From assembly GCA_039621445.1 (NCBI GenBank), contig CP154955.1, forward strand, positions 53,821,341 to 53,885,340: a stretch of DNA of 64,000 bases. Direction: 5' to 3'. Source of the stretch: Euglena gracilis. Its lineage: Eukaryota > Euglenida > Euglenophyceae > Euglenales. Position 1 is the first letter of the stretch; every line of letters starts with the position of its first letter. The notes under the pieces were generated by a model. That model had not been told where the DNA came from, ran no database searches, and was given only the letters and a program-made list of their open reading frames with translations. Positions 19,291-28,634 of the stretch are shown here, one piece after another. A program made the translations under genes and the position numbers.

Positions 19291-21530
19291 AGTGAAAAGT
19301 TCAAGGGGTGTTTGAAGTTCAAGTCTGCAGACCTCCACAAAACACAGGCAACAGGACCAGAGGCAGAAACCATCGCCAGATAACATCCCTCCAGATGTTT
19401 TCTGATGGTGTTGGCCAATCTTTCCTTTCCTTTCAATGCTGCCAATCTTTCCCCACAATTCGTTGAATTTATTGCCATTTTATCCAATGTCACCAAATTT
19501 GTCCCAAATTGGTCATGGTTTCTAATTGTTCATTGGAAATTTCCTTTTTTTGGAAATTTCGTTGGCTGATGAATATTGATGATGTTTTTTTTCAGGTTTG
19601 CGCACACCACAACGGGCCTCTGCGGCCATTGTGCCACCCTGCCACCACCTCTGTGTGTGGCACTGCTGCCTGGGGCAGGAATTTTTTTAACCTGTTTTCT
19701 CACTCTTGCATATATAGCCGTACCGCACTGTGACTGGCGAGCACCCAGGCGGTTGGGCTGGTGAAGGTTCTCCTCTCGCTCGGGGGGCCACAAGTGACGG
19801 GTTCAACTTGATGCAGAACTCTCCCTTGTGTGGGTGAGGATTTGGAATCTTGGTCCCAAAGACAAGTGTTGAAAGGCCACTTTTTTTGGCCTTTTGTACC
19901 CAAATCAAAGGTTTCGCAGCAAACTGCACATTTACACATAACTGTGCCTGAAATTGGCCATAAGGTAGGGACTGCCAACCTGCCCCTGGAAAACTTGGTC
20001 GCTAGACCCCTGGAACGGGGTAACCCCCCCCCCCCCAATTTTGAGCAGCACCTCCAATAAGCAACCCGGGCCCCATCTGACCAACACCCAAATTAAAGCA
20101 ACCCCAAATTTCAGCAATTAATTCCCTGGGGCCAGTGCGCACTCCAAATTCCAGCAACCCCTGAAATGAGAAGAAAATGCAAGAAAATATGAAGGCGAAA
20201 CAAGCTCAAACAAAAAATATTGGCAAAATTTTATGGAAAATGGTTGAGCCTCTGGCGTTTTTGGGACATTGTCACGTTGTTGCATCCATTTTCCCCCTGA
20301 AAAAGCACTCCTGTGGAATTTTGCAACCACATTTTTGCACCCACTGAAAATCCGTAAAATTTTGTGGTGAACGCAAAGAATTGTTTGTCACAACAACTCA
20401 GTGGGCACGCTCAGGTGACGTGGCAAGCCTGGTGGCCCAGTGTCGGAGGGGGGGTTTGTGCTTTTTGCAGGTTTTGGGGGGGGGGTTTAAAGGAAGTCCA
20501 CGTGGTCCATATTCAGCAGTAAACAATGTGGGGCAAGAAAACAACAAAGGCAAGAATCAAAACCATCAGCTGGTGATCCTTTCTGGCAACGTCCTGGGTC
20601 TTGCCTGCTGCGCAATGGCACACATGTGTGAGTTTCTTTTTTTCAGCCGCCACACACCAGTCTGTAATGACCCATTCCGTCCTTTCTGTGCCAAAAATCG
20701 CGATGAAATTATAAAAGCAACAAACTGGGGCCACAGAAGCACCTGACGCTCAAGGGACAGTATTTTGTTTTTTCCCCCGTTTCAACCGCCCTTTGGCCTG
20801 GAATCCAACGGCTGATTGGTCAAGCGGGCTAAAATTACAGGTTGAAAAACACATCTCCTTATTTTTGTGCTTTTTTTTTGTGGATGCACGATCACATGCC
20901 AAAAGTTACTTTTTCCTCCCTTTTCAGATTTTTTGCTCGTGGGTTTCCCCTGATTCAAACTCCATTTCTTCACACTCCATTTATGAGGACAAACCAAAAA
21001 CCTTGCACAATCCGAACCTGCGGTAAACCCCGCCCAAAAAGAAAATAGAACCGCCCCTCAGGCCCCCCCCCCCCGACCAAGCCGGCCCACAAAGATTTCC
21101 CGGAAATGGCGACAAACCCCGCCACAAAAAAAAACATCGCAATCACGCAGGCACAAAGAGCAGGAGGCCACCACCTTCCTTTGCTTCGCGCTCGCGGTGA
21201 TTTCCTCCTGGGTCCTTCAGGGGGTCCCATACGCCTTCCGGAAGCCGACGGCGGACAAGGGGGGTGGAGCGCACAGCGTCCTGCCGCTGGTTTCCTGCCC
21301 GCGCGGGCGTGTCACCCGCACTGTCCTGATTGCTGTGCTGCCTTTTTTGGGCGGTTGAGAGCGGACTAGCTGCAAACGCCCGTGGGGTCTTCAATGAGGT
21401 GGGGGGGCCGTGTGAGTGTGATGGCCTATGCACCGTGCATGGCGCAGCGAGCGGCATTTTTGACACCGGTGGGCTGCCTCGGCGACCATGAACCAGCTGT
21501 ATGCTGGACAGGGGAAGATATCAGACACCT
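19290..21530. other. No confident gene
   Basis: A possible acceptor (TTTTTTTTCAG at about 19595) precedes a Cys/His-rich + strand frame (VCAHHNGPLRPLCHPATTSV) that I cannot confirm. The rest is AT-rich spacer. At 21140-21250 a degraded 'TTTGCTTCGCGCTCGCGGTG' resembles a DIRS outer end. Confidence 0.45.
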
Positions 21531-21533
21531 CGG

Positions 21534-21654
21534 GCTCTGCACTTTGCCCTTGTGAGGCCATGCCTTGTTCGCCGGCGGTTTGTTGTTTTGATTGTGATGA
21601 CGCGTTGGGTTAGGAGTCTCTGCTTAGTGCCTTTTTTCGCCGGAGTTGGCTGAT
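21534..21654. repeat. DIRS copy 1 left inverted terminal repeat
   Basis: Begins AGACACCTCGGG and includes 'CCATGCCTTGTTCGCCGGCG'; its complement is at 25938-26040. The outer 37 bp are instead complementary to the internal region at 25701-25737. Confidence 0.92.
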
Positions 21655-21808
21655 TCTTAACTGGCCCTTCGACACCCAGAAGAAAGGAAAAGAGTTATCG
21701 AAAGAAGAGAAAAGAGAAGAAGAAGTCAATAGCAATTCAATATCCAGAAGATCACGAACCTGACGGTTATCAATTGAGAACCAAAAATTCAGATTGAAGT
21801 AGACTTCG

Positions 21809-24493
21809 ATGATCAATGACTTTACAAAGAAATGGGAAGTATGCTGTCGACGTGAACAACCTGGAGCAGCGGTGGCAGCTGCAGCTGGAGAACCTGAACG
21901 TGCTGTCGACAGTTGGCGGTCAGTGGCCATCATTTCCCCCCCAACAGAAATTTCCCATAACCAATCCCCCCCCAATGATGGCCACAACCTGTGGACAACA
22001 GTGGTCAGAAAGACCAGAAGGAGGAAAGAGATCCCAGACCACTACGGGCAACAAAGCCTGGGCACTGGTGCCCAATCCAAGAAAAGGATGGGGCAGAAAT
22101 CCCACAGGGGATGCCCAAGCCAAGGCCCACATTGGTGCCCAGTCACCAGGGCACAGCCCCAACAGCAATGGGGCAGATGGAATCAAGGACAAGGTGGTGG
22201 CCAAGGGGGCCAATTCAACAAGCAAGTCCCCTCAGGGAGGGGCAGAAAAAGTCTACCACCCCTCCCCACTCCATCTAACACACCCACCCCTTTCAGGGGG
22301 AAAGGGGGGGGCCACAGCAGCCCCCCCAGATTTCAAGTGGTCCTGGAAGGAAAGATTTCACAGCCCCGGCCATGGAGGCCAGAAGTATCAAAGGGGCTTG
22401 GGCCAAGATGGCCATTCAAAGGGCTATGGCAGCCATACAAGGGGTGGACCTCCACAGGCCCCCCAGAAGCTAAGGGGCAGCCCCACAGGGGCTTTGTATT
22501 TAACACATTCTGCCCAGCCCCAGGAGGAAAAGGGACCCCCAGAGGCCCCTCTGATGGAACAGGGGGAAGGGGAAGGACCCCCACAAGTATTTCTTCATCA
22601 TGCTTCAAATCCCCCAACCAAATCAACAAGGGGGGGACCCTCAGTGGCCCCCCTATGGTATGTAAACCAACTCAATCATCATGGAGGAGGCCAGATAGGC
22701 AAAACAGGGGCAGTAAGCCCTATGGTATGTATACCAACAACAAGATCCTCCAGAGAGGTGAGCAGAGAGGAGAGTGCATGCACATCCCCCCAGAATATTT
22801 TTCTCTTTCCAAGGGCTCAAGCCCTAGGGGCCCTAAGGGTGAAATGTCCAACACCCCCAACCCAACCCCCCCAGAATCATCTAATTCAACAAATAAATTG
22901 CATGGAGGAAAAATGGGGAGACACCCCCCTGCATCACAGGCTGCAAAAGAGCCTAAAATGGTGGCAGAAAAACGCCCCCCCAGCAACATGTCGATTAATC
23001 AGAGATGGCATCCAACCCCCCTGGGTAAACCCACCAACATTGTCCACCCACCCAAAACCCAGAGCCAACTTGGACCTGAAACAGGCAGAAAAAATTCTGC
23101 AGGATTACCAAAAATCTGGATCCGTGAAGTTGGTGGAGCATGGAAACACAAAACATCTAATTCCCTGGTTTTTAATTTCAAAACCAGAGGGGGAAAAGAC
23201 AAAATGGCGCCTAATAAGCGACTGCAGGGAACTCAATCAGGAGTTCCAAGTAAAACCCTTCAAGCTGGATCACATCCAGCACATTTTTCCAGTTTTGGAA
23301 AAGGGCCACTGGGCAGCCAAAATCGATCTGAAGGATGCATATTTTCACATCCCAGTCAGCCAGGCCCTAAGGCCATATTTAAGACATCAAGTGGGGGGGC
23401 AAACCTGGGAATTCCAGGCAGGCTGTTTTGGCCTAAACATCATGCCTCAACTTTTCATGTCTGTCATGAAAACATTCGAAAAACTGTGGAGGAAAAGGGG
23501 CATCCAGGTTTTCATATACCTGGACGACATTTTGTTAGTTGCTCCCACCAGACACAATTTGCAAATTCACCTAAACACAGTCATCAAAGATTTGCTGAAA
23601 TCAGGGTTCAAAATCAATGTCCAAAAATCAACCCTGGAACCAACACAAATTGTAAACCATCTGGGTTTTCAACTAAATTTCCAGGAAGGAAAATTACAGG
23701 TGCCCCCCCAAAAAGCCAAGACAATAAAAAGGGAACTGGGCAAAATTGTAAAAAAGGAGTTCATTTCAAAAAGACAGTTGGCTGCCATTTTGGGCCAAGT
23801 AAGATGCAATATAATGGCCCTGCCCTTTTTAAGGGCCTTCACAGACTCCCTTGCAAATTTCTTAGTGGCAAAGGCCACAGCCCCCTGGGATTCAAAACAC
23901 TACATTTCCCAAGACATAAAGACCCAATTAAGGGAAATAAAAATTCTGCTGGATACATGGGGGGGCAGACCCTTCCCCCAAAATGCAACAAGGGAGTTGC
24001 ACTCAGACAGCAGCACTCATGCCTGGGGGGGGCTAGACATTCGAACAGGAAAAATTATCCAGGAATTTTGGAGAGAAAACTCCATTTTACACATCAACGT
24101 CAAAGAATTAAGTGCTGCTATCAACACAGTAAAAAGTTTAAGCACACCAGGGGAAACAATTTCCTTGTCAGTGGACAACCAGGTAACTTACTATTACCTG
24201 ACCAAAGGGGGGGGCAGAAAAGACCCCTTCAACAAAATGCTAAGACCATTTTTCAAATGGTGCATGGAGCACAATGTAAACCTACAGGTAAAGTGGGTTC
24301 CCTCCAAAGAATGCCTAGCAGACCCAATCAGCAGATGGGAAATGGACAGGGGGGATTATTCACTGGACCCCCAACTTTTTCAATGGCTAAGACATCAGCT
24401 CCAAAATTATATAAACCCAGAAACAGACCTTTTTGCCTCCCCAGGCAACAAAAAACTGCCACAATTTGTGGCCAGGTGGCCCCATTGAGATGA
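21809..24493 (+). CDS. Second open frame overlapping the whole RT gene of DIRS copy 1
   Basis: 894 codons open in the +2 frame relative to the RT frame, covering it end to end. The translation is basic, Gly/Pro/Gln-rich with no known domain. Its first 400-odd codons have a recognisable counterpart in DIRS copy 2 (for example SSPRGPKGEMSNTPN versus SSPRGPKGAMSNTPS), so the frame stayed open in both diverged copies. It is in the same frame as the start of the recombinase coding region (24515 on). Low T content of the strand lowers stop frequency and could explain part of this. Real dual coding is unproven. Confidence 0.35.
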   Translation: MINDFTKKWEVCCRREQPGAAVAAAAGEPERAVDSWRSVAIISPPTEISHNQSPPNDGHNLWTTVVRKTRRRKEIPDHYGQQSLGTGAQSKKRMGQKSHRGCPSQGPHWCPVTRAQPQQQWGRWNQGQGGGQGGQFNKQVPSGRGRKSLPPLPTPSNTPTPFRGKGGGHSSPPRFQVVLEGKISQPRPWRPEVSKGLGPRWPFKGLWQPYKGWTSTGPPEAKGQPHRGFVFNTFCPAPGGKGTPRGPSDGTGGRGRTPTSISSSCFKSPNQINKGGTLSGPPMVCKPTQSSWRRPDRQNRGSKPYGMYTNNKILQRGEQRGECMHIPPEYFSLSKGSSPRGPKGEMSNTPNPTPPESSNSTNKLHGGKMGRHPPASQAAKEPKMVAEKRPPSNMSINQRWHPTPLGKPTNIVHPPKTQSQLGPETGRKNSAGLPKIWIREVGGAWKHKTSNSLVFNFKTRGGKDKMAPNKRLQGTQSGVPSKTLQAGSHPAHFSSFGKGPLGSQNRSEGCIFSHPSQPGPKAIFKTSSGGANLGIPGRLFWPKHHASTFHVCHENIRKTVEEKGHPGFHIPGRHFVSCSHQTQFANSPKHSHQRFAEIRVQNQCPKINPGTNTNCKPSGFSTKFPGRKITGAPPKSQDNKKGTGQNCKKGVHFKKTVGCHFGPSKMQYNGPALFKGLHRLPCKFLSGKGHSPLGFKTLHFPRHKDPIKGNKNSAGYMGGQTLPPKCNKGVALRQQHSCLGGARHSNRKNYPGILERKLHFTHQRQRIKCCYQHSKKFKHTRGNNFLVSGQPGNLLLPDQRGGQKRPLQQNAKTIFQMVHGAQCKPTGKVGSLQRMPSRPNQQMGNGQGGLFTGPPTFSMAKTSAPKLYKPRNRPFCLPRQQKTATICGQVAPLR
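21816..24488 (+). CDS. DIRS copy 1 gag-like / reverse transcriptase / RNase H
   Basis: 890 codons. Residues 1 to about 400 are Pro/Gly/Gln/Ser-rich with no zinc knuckle, gag-like by position. RT follows: SKPEGEKTKWRLISDCREL, motif A IDLKDAYFHIP (about 503-513) and catalytic YLDD (568-571). RNase H follows with HSDSSTHAWGG, the glutamate in NVKELSA, LSVDNQ and CLADPISRW. After a TGA at 24486-24488 the same frame continues to 24857 with the tail typical of DIRS polyproteins (YANPPW...VTPYWDSATWW), so either this copy has a nonsense mutation or the stop is read through. It would make cDNA of the element in the host cell. A second frame is open over the same span. Confidence 0.9.
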   Translation: MTLQRNGKYAVDVNNLEQRWQLQLENLNVLSTVGGQWPSFPPQQKFPITNPPPMMATTCGQQWSERPEGGKRSQTTTGNKAWALVPNPRKGWGRNPTGDAQAKAHIGAQSPGHSPNSNGADGIKDKVVAKGANSTSKSPQGGAEKVYHPSPLHLTHPPLSGGKGGATAAPPDFKWSWKERFHSPGHGGQKYQRGLGQDGHSKGYGSHTRGGPPQAPQKLRGSPTGALYLTHSAQPQEEKGPPEAPLMEQGEGEGPPQVFLHHASNPPTKSTRGGPSVAPLWYVNQLNHHGGGQIGKTGAVSPMVCIPTTRSSREVSREESACTSPQNIFLFPRAQALGALRVKCPTPPTQPPQNHLIQQINCMEEKWGDTPLHHRLQKSLKWWQKNAPPATCRLIRDGIQPPWVNPPTLSTHPKPRANLDLKQAEKILQDYQKSGSVKLVEHGNTKHLIPWFLISKPEGEKTKWRLISDCRELNQEFQVKPFKLDHIQHIFPVLEKGHWAAKIDLKDAYFHIPVSQALRPYLRHQVGGQTWEFQAGCFGLNIMPQLFMSVMKTFEKLWRKRGIQVFIYLDDILLVAPTRHNLQIHLNTVIKDLLKSGFKINVQKSTLEPTQIVNHLGFQLNFQEGKLQVPPQKAKTIKRELGKIVKKEFISKRQLAAILGQVRCNIMALPFLRAFTDSLANFLVAKATAPWDSKHYISQDIKTQLREIKILLDTWGGRPFPQNATRELHSDSSTHAWGGLDIRTGKIIQEFWRENSILHINVKELSAAINTVKSLSTPGETISLSVDNQVTYYYLTKGGGRKDPFNKMLRPFFKWCMEHNVNLQVKWVPSKECLADPISRWEMDRGDYSLDPQLFQWLRHQLQNYINPETDLFASPGNKKLPQFVARWPH

Positions 24494-24514
24494 CAAGGGG
24501 GTGGATGCATTACA

Positions 24515-25980
24515 ATGTCCACTGGACAACATGGGGGATCTTTATGCAAACCCCCCCTGGTCAGTAATTCAAAAATTCCTGCCCAGATTGAAAATGTTTC
24601 CACAGACAAAAGTTTTGATGGTCACCCCCTACTGGGATTCAGCCACATGGTGGCCCCAATTAATAAAGATGAAAGTTCCAGGGACCCCCTGCCTCAAAAT
24701 CACCCCCTACAGGGGTATGTTCACCAATTGCAGGGGGGACAAAATGCCACCCCCCAGGTGGCCCCTTCTTTGCATAATTTGCTCAGGCAAATTTTGGAGG
24801 GGAAACAAATACAAAATCAAACCATTGACGATTTCCTGGGAAGAAACCCAAGTTTAAAGCGTTATCAAAGTGCTTTCACGCTTTTATGGGTGATTTTGGA
24901 GAAAAGGGGGATCCCCCCCCTGAAGCCACCACTGACCAGGTGGCTGAAGCTTTGATTCAATTATTCCAATTCTCAAAGGCCCAGGCCCGTAATGCATACA
25001 GTGCAATGCTTTTAATCCCTGGGTTTGGTGGTTTGAGGTTCCATGGAGTGTTAATGCCTTATAAAAGGCTTTGGAACCAGAATTTGGAGAAGTATGGGGC
25101 TTTTTGGGACCCCCTGCCAATCCTCCTGGGGCTGGCAAAGGAGCCTATGCCCACTGATATTTGTACATTGCGTACACAACTCATTTTTTGCTGTAGAATT
25201 CTCTGTTTATACCGTTCCTCTGATTTGGCCAATGTCAAGCGAACTACAAGCTTTTTGGGTAGGGCACCCTACATTAAGATCAAACGTAAAGGGCAGAAAT
25301 TCCACAAGTGGGAGAGAGTTGTGTCTTTTCCCCAATGTCCACAAATCAGCCCTTTTCATTTAATGCTGTCTTATGTGGCAAGCACACGGTTTTACGTGAG
25401 ACCTGGGGGCCCCCTTCTTCTTTCATTAAAACCCCCCTATAAACCCATAAGTGCTGACACAATTGCTTCCTTAACAAAAGATTTTTTGACCAGACATGGG
25501 GTACCCCCCCAGGTGTGGGGGGCCCACTCCACCAGAGGGGCAGGGGTTGGTTTACTCAAAAAATTGGGCCTTTCTGCCCAAGAAGTTTGTGAAATTGGTC
25601 AGTGGAAGGGGGTTGAGGCTTTCACAGCACATTATCAAAGACTTGGTGCCCAAGGTGCCTTGGAAAATGCCCTGGCCCCCCTGATTTCAGTGCACAATCT
25701 GGCCTCACAAGGGCAAAGTGCAGAGCCCGAGGTGTCTCGTACTCCCTCGAACAAAAGTGACCAGGGAGGAAGGGACACCGAGGGCGAAGCACAAAGACCT
25801 TGTGAGCCCGACCCCCCCGCCCGTAAAAGAAAATTTGTGTTCAATAGCCCTCGGTCAGAAAATGGGGGCCAGGGAGGGGGGAGGGGGGGGACGCCCCCCA
25901 GGGGAAAGAAGCCACGCCGCCAAGTCGGAGCAGCATCATCAGCCAACTCCGGCGAGGCGGCACTAAGCAGAGACTCCTAA
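24515..25980 (+). CDS. DIRS copy 1 tyrosine recombinase (frameshifted)
   Basis: Integrase for the circular intermediate. The frame from 24515 encodes the N-terminal part (...DDFLGRNPSLKRYQSAFTLL); near 24905 one nucleotide is missing relative to copy 2, and the frame resumes as 24886-25980. Active-site residues visible: the first Arg in LCLYRSSDLANV, HSTRG (HxxR) and the terminal Tyr in TAHYQRL. These are the R-H-R-Y signature of phage-integrase-like recombinases. The C-terminus ends inside the right inverted repeat. The start overlaps the RT tail in another frame, as is common in DIRS elements. Because of the indel, this copy probably makes no full-length enzyme. Confidence 0.85.
25701..25806. 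repeat. DIRS copy 1 internal complementary region
   Basis: Left half (25701-25737) is the reverse complement of 21534-21570; right half (25738-25806) is the reverse complement of about 26034-26102. The join GGTGTCT/CGTACTCC fixes the outer ends of the element. It is transcribed within the recombinase gene, so it also codes. Confidence 0.92.
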
Positions 25981-26102
25981 CCCAACGCGTCATCACAATC
26001 AAAACAACAAACCGCCGGCGAACAAGGCATGGCCTCACAAGGTCTTTGTGCTTCGCCCTCGGTGTCCCTTCCTCCCTGGTCACTTTTGTTCGAGGGAGTA
26101 CG
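25938..26102. repeat. DIRS copy 1 right inverted terminal repeat
   Basis: Complement of the left repeat from ATCAGCCAACTCCGGCG to GGCCTCACAAG, followed by a right-end extension ending GAGGGAGTACG that is complemented in the internal region. Confidence 0.92.
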
Positions 26103-26104
26103 AT

Positions 26105-27580
26105 AAAACGGTTTCAGAATATGCAGGGCGTTCAAAGAGGCGACTTGTGCTGTGCACTCCGCGTCCCGCCTTCCTTCGTCGACTCCCAGACGGGGAGGTC
26201 GTGCTGTGCGGAGCAAAAGTCTCTGCTTGTCTGCCTTGGTCCTTAAATAGCACAGTATCTGTCCAACTCTGTGTATTATGGGGGTCAAATATCCTTGTCC
26301 AACGGTGGTGGGAGGTCTACCTCCCCCTCCCCTGGAGGACGTCCTTAGGGACCCTTCTCCAAGAAATGTGTCGTGGTGGCAGCCCTCAAAGAAAGGACGT
26401 TGAAATTTTTGGTGTCCACCCCCCAACTCCAACATGTGGAAAACTTTCTGGCAACTTCAATACAAGCCGCCCCCTCCCCTCCCCTCCCCTAGGTGAGGGG
26501 AGGGGGCGGCTTGTATTGAAGTTAGAAGCCTCCACCAGTGTTGGGTTTTCCGCACTGGCCGGCAAACCAGGCAAAGGGCATGGTCCTGTTGGATTTTCCT
26601 CAGGATGCTCCTACAAACTCCTTCTCCTCCATGTCTACGTCCCCCACACCTACATTGGCCAAGGAGGCCCTGTTGCTGGGCCCCCACCCTCTCCTTCACC
26701 CCTGCCATTTCTCTCCTCAAATTCTGTAGTTCTTGCATCAGTTGTTGCATCTTCAAAATTCTCAATTGAACTTCTCAACGAAATTCTCAATTTGAAAGTC
26801 TCAATTCAATTCCTTGTGTTGTGTCTTGGGTTCTTGGCTTTGGAGACTTGAAGATTCTGGTCTGTTGAACAGAGAAAGTGTAGGAATAGAAATTAAGGGA
26901 GGGGAAGTGCTGATGGTTTTACTGGTCTTGGAGTCTTGTTGCTGGGAGAAAAGACAGCTAAAAAAGGGGGGTTGTGTTTTGGCGAACAGGGAACACAACT
27001 GGGCACTTCGGGGATTTTTGCCTGATGGACTTGGGCTGTGAAAAAATGAAATTGAAGCCACTTGTATTGAGGAAAACAGGGAACACAGCTGTGTCTTTTG
27101 CTCAGTTTCCTTGAGCCTTGTTTTCAAGTTTCTTCCCTGGGGTCCGACTTCGGCCGCCGAAACAACACCCCCCCCCCCGGTTTCGGGCCGAAGGCCCGGA
27201 TTTTGACCTGAAAATGTGGGTAAAAATCACAATTTCTGACAACAAATTACAAAAAAAATCGATTTTTCTGGATCATCTGGTCTCCAAAAAGTGTTAAATG
27301 AGAAAGCACAAAAAAATCACTCCAAAGGGGGGTTTTGGCGCCATTTTTGCTCCTACGGAACCCCGAAAAATTTCGGGCCGGGACTTCGGGCGAAAAAAAA
27401 ATCCCCCCCCGGGGGGGTATTATTTGGGGGGGGGTTTACTGCTTGTCAGCGAAATTCAATTTCGCGGCATTCCGTGCGCGAAGGCCCACAGGCAGGCAAG
27501 CAGGGACTTGTGATGTGCACATCATGACGTCCCCCCTCCATGATTTTGGCGGTATGTGCCACTTTTTAAACATGCTTAAT
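26105..27580. other. No confident gene; short palindromes and hairpins
   Basis: Frames here are open on both strands but share no recognisable domain. Contains the palindrome at 26453-26523 and GGCCGAAGGCC-type hairpins near 27185. A possible degraded DIRS end lies at about 26150-26200. Confidence 0.45.
26453..26523. repeat. Near-perfect inverted repeat, 28-bp arms
   Basis: Arm AACTTCAATACAAGCCGCCC... (26453-26480) is exactly complementary to 26496-26523, with a 15-nt spacer (CCCTCCCCTAGGTG region). A transcript would form a very stable stem-loop. Confidence 0.93.
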
Positions 27581-28092
27581 GGACTCTTCACCTTGCACCG
27601 TTGAGTTCTGCAAGTGTGTCCTGGCATTGTTTTGCAAGGGCAAAACAAAGGGCCCCCTCCGCAAGGAACACCGCACCCTCCTCACTTTCGCATATCAGCA
27701 CTATCGTGCATTGCGGAAAACTGGGAACACGCCCGACACGCCCACTTCTTTTGGGATTCAGTCCCAAGATGTCTGTGTGGATACTTCGCAATTGCGTGAT
27801 GGATATCGAATTCTGTTCTATATCTTCAAAATACATTTCGTTTGATAACAGTACACAAGAAGTGCGATTCTGTTTTTGCGAGTGAAGTTTTTGGACCAAA
27901 GTTCTCGCACCCAATGTGCAATAGAGCACAGCGCGACATTAGTCGCACAGCATCTTTTTCCCCCTGAAACTTGTTCAACTTGTGGTGGAACTGCTGTTTT
28001 GTTCAGCGGTTTTGTTCAGAAAGTGGCATGCACCATGTGGATGAAATGTGGTATATGGACCTTGCGCGCGGTGAATCCCACATGGAACAAAG

Positions 28093-28122
28093 GGTTTGCG
28101 GTATACCGGTATACCGCAAACC
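28093..28122. repeat. Perfect 30-bp palindrome
   Basis: GGTTTGCGGTATACC followed immediately by its complement, no spacer. Downstream are three 'GTAAACCGCTGT' repeats using half of it. Confidence 0.95.
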
Positions 28123-28553
28123 GCTGTTGTAAACCGCTGTGTTGTTGTAAACCGCTGTTGCGCTGTGCGGTGTAGGGAATGTGTGCCATCCGCCTCGGGG
28201 GGGTGGACATGAGCGACCTCAAGAGGAAGACCAAGCCTGTGCACATGGTGCTTGATTTGCCTTGCATTTTGCGAAAATTCAAAGAATCATGTCTATTCTC
28301 CAACGAAAATGGTGTGTTCTTTTTGAAGGATCCTGATTTTGGCGGAGTAGATCCCTGTCTGTGTCCATGTTTGGTTCAGCCATTTTTGGCTTACACCAAG
28401 GCTCCAAGGGAATGGATGGTCTTATCCCTTGGAATACCTTGGCCACTGTCATAACGGGAAAGAGAAAGTTTGTGGGAAAGCCCTCAGGCCAAGGGGGGGA
28501 CCCCGCAAGAGTCACGTCGCCACGCCCGAGAAGCATCAAAAGCAAACAACGGG

Positions 28554-28634
28554 GCCTCCAAACGCTTCGCGAGGTCTTTGTCCTTCGCCCTCGGTGTCCT
28601 TCCCACCGGTCGGTCTTTCGCCGAGGGAATGCGA
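28554..28634. mobile_element. DIRS terminal remnant
   Basis: 'GAGGTCTTTGTCCTTCGCCC', then 'TCGGTGTCCTTCCCACCGG' and GCCGAGGGAATGCGA match the right extension of DIRS copy 1 (GGTCTTTGTGCTTCGCCCTC...GAGGGAGTACGA) with several differences. No coding part remains. Confidence 0.6.

Larger units (their letters stand above)
21534..26102 (+). mobile_element. DIRS-type retroelement, copy 1 (full-length)
   Basis: A 4.57-kb tyrosine-recombinase retrotransposon. Inverted terminal repeats lie at 21534-21654 and 25938-26102. An internal region (25701-25806) is the complement of both extremities joined end to end: 25701-25737 matches the left end and 25738-25806 the right end. That layout is diagnostic of DIRS1-type elements, which replicate through a circular intermediate. 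Coding order is gag-like region, RT, RNase H, tail domain, tyrosine recombinase. There is no target duplication, as expected for recombinase-mediated insertion. The recombinase frame is broken near 24905 and a TGA interrupts the RT-RH frame at 24486. Confidence 0.93.
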
